A stretch of 44,150 nucleotides of DNA from Candidatus Lactobacillus pullistercoris (GTDB taxonomy: Bacteria > Bacillota > Bacilli > Lactobacillales > Lactobacillaceae). The translations under genes and the position numbers were made by a program. The notes under the pieces are model-generated. The model had not been told where the DNA came from. It worked only from the letters and a program-made list of their open reading frames with translations, and ran no database searches. The DNA is taken from NCBI GenBank assembly GCA_018883635.1, contig JAHLFT010000108.1:1-44150 (forward strand). The letters are read 5' to 3'. Positions 43,561 through 44,150 of the stretch are shown here, in pieces. The number at the start of each line of letters is the position of its first letter. Position 1 is the first letter of the stretch.

Positions 43561-44150
43561 ATGAAGAAACTAAATAGTTCAGAGTTTCGCCAAATGTTCT
43601 TAGACTTCTTCAAAGAACATGGCCACATGGTTTTACCAAGTGCATCACTGATTCCACAAGATGATCCTACTCTTCTTTGGATCAACTCCGGTGTTGCTAC
43701 GATGAAGAAATACTTCGATGGGTCAGTTGTACCAAAGAACCACCGAATTACTTCTTCACAAAAGTCAATCAGAACTAACGATATCGAAAATGTTGGTAAG
43801 ACTGCTCGTCACCAAACTTTCTTTGAAATGCTGGGTAACTTCTCAGTAGGTGACTACTTCAGAGATCAAGCTATTCCTTGGGCTTGGGAATTCTTAACTA
43901 GTCCTAAATGGTTGGACTTGCCTAAAGACAAGCTTTACTGTACTGTTTATCCAAAAGATACCGATTCATTTAACGTTTGGGTTAAGGCAGGGATGCCAGC
44001 AGACCACATTGTTAAATTGGAAGATAACTTCTGGGATATTGGTGAAGGTCCATGTGGTCCTGATACTGAAATCTTCTATGATCGTGGTCAAGAAAACAAC
44101 GATGTTGCTGAAGATGACCCAGAGAACTTCCCTGGTGGTGAAAACGCTCG
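43561..44150 (+). CDS. alaS: Alanyl-tRNA synthetase (5' part, runs off the window)
   Basis: The first 196 codons are visible. They carry the class II synthetase N-terminus: [32 protein letters not shown] (motif 1/2 area), [16 protein letters not shown] and [14 protein letters not shown], ending before the anticodon and editing domains. AGGGAG precedes the ATG at 43561. Its T-box leader upstream fits alanine control. The gene is cut at the window edge. Confidence 0.96.
   Translation, partial: MKKLNSSEFRQMFLDFFKEHGHMVLPSASLIPQDDPTLLWINSGVATMKKYFDGSVVPKNHRITSSQKSIRTNDIENVGKTARHQTFFEMLGNFSVGDYFRDQAIPWAWEFLTSPKWLDLPKDKLYCTVYPKDTDSFNVWVKAGMPADHIVKLEDNFWDIGEGPCGPDTEIFYDRGQENNDVAEDDPENFPGGENA

Overview
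The window is a low-GC Gram-positive chromosome segment with strong AGGAGG-type ribosome binding sites, frequent TTG and GTG starts, T-box and L10-leader regulation, and CIRCE, cre and LacI-family operators. The gene content (helveticin J-type bacteriocin, sucrose PTS locus, acyl-ACP thioesterase, folate ECF component, tandem pstB) points to Lactobacillus of the acidophilus/gasseri-johnsonii branch. The genus is fairly secure; the species is inference. Most of the window is core chromosome.

Region by region. (1) 1-7593: the ribosomal operons rplK-rplA (L11-L1) and rplJ-rplL (L10-L7/L12), separated by a complete phosphate uptake operon pstS-pstC-pstA-pstB-pstB-phoU. (2) 7594-9447: a Kv-type potassium channel gene broken by one in-frame TAG, an RsmC-like methyltransferase (ybxB position) and a tiny membrane protein. 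(3) 9489-16311: DNA maintenance and translation genes in the Bacillus-like order tadA - SRP RNA - dnaX - ebfC - recR - yaaL, then tmk - darA - holB - yabA - rsmI. (4) 16317-22797: acyl-ACP thioesterase, folT-type S component, tsaB-rimI-tsaD (tRNA t6A), a convergent ABC-F ATPase and the redox repressor rex. (5) 22836-29360: an accessory block holding a helveticin J-like bacteriocin, the divergent sucrose locus scrR-scrB / scrA, and an orphan membrane protein. It lies where rex and groESL are close neighbours in Bacillus. (6) 29387-38280: groES-groEL with two CIRCE elements, mutS-mutL-ruvA-ruvB and yajC. (7) 38378-44150: zwf, dinB, nrnA, a DEAD-box helicase, and the alanine T-box leader with the 5' part of alaS.

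How parts work together. Sucrose enters through ScrA as sucrose-6-phosphate, ScrB hydrolyses it, and ScrR represses both genes. Each scr promoter has a 16-bp operator over its -35 box and a cre-like site in its leader, so the control region is nearly mirror-symmetric. HolB and DnaX are clamp-loader subunits and YabA restrains initiation. MutS/MutL and RuvAB form a repair block, but MutL has lost the recognisable endonuclease motif.

The observations most worth a second look are the degenerate MutL active site, an in-frame A-AAA-AAG slippery heptamer in dnaX followed closely by a -1-frame stop, the broken potassium channel with an altered selectivity filter and a possible leaderless promoter inside the rplL terminator, the helveticin homologue without a visible immunity gene, and the mirrored scr control region. 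No CRISPR array, insertion sequence, prophage, tRNA or rRNA gene was seen, and no stretch over 300 bases lacks a gene. I saw no clearly new multi-gene system.
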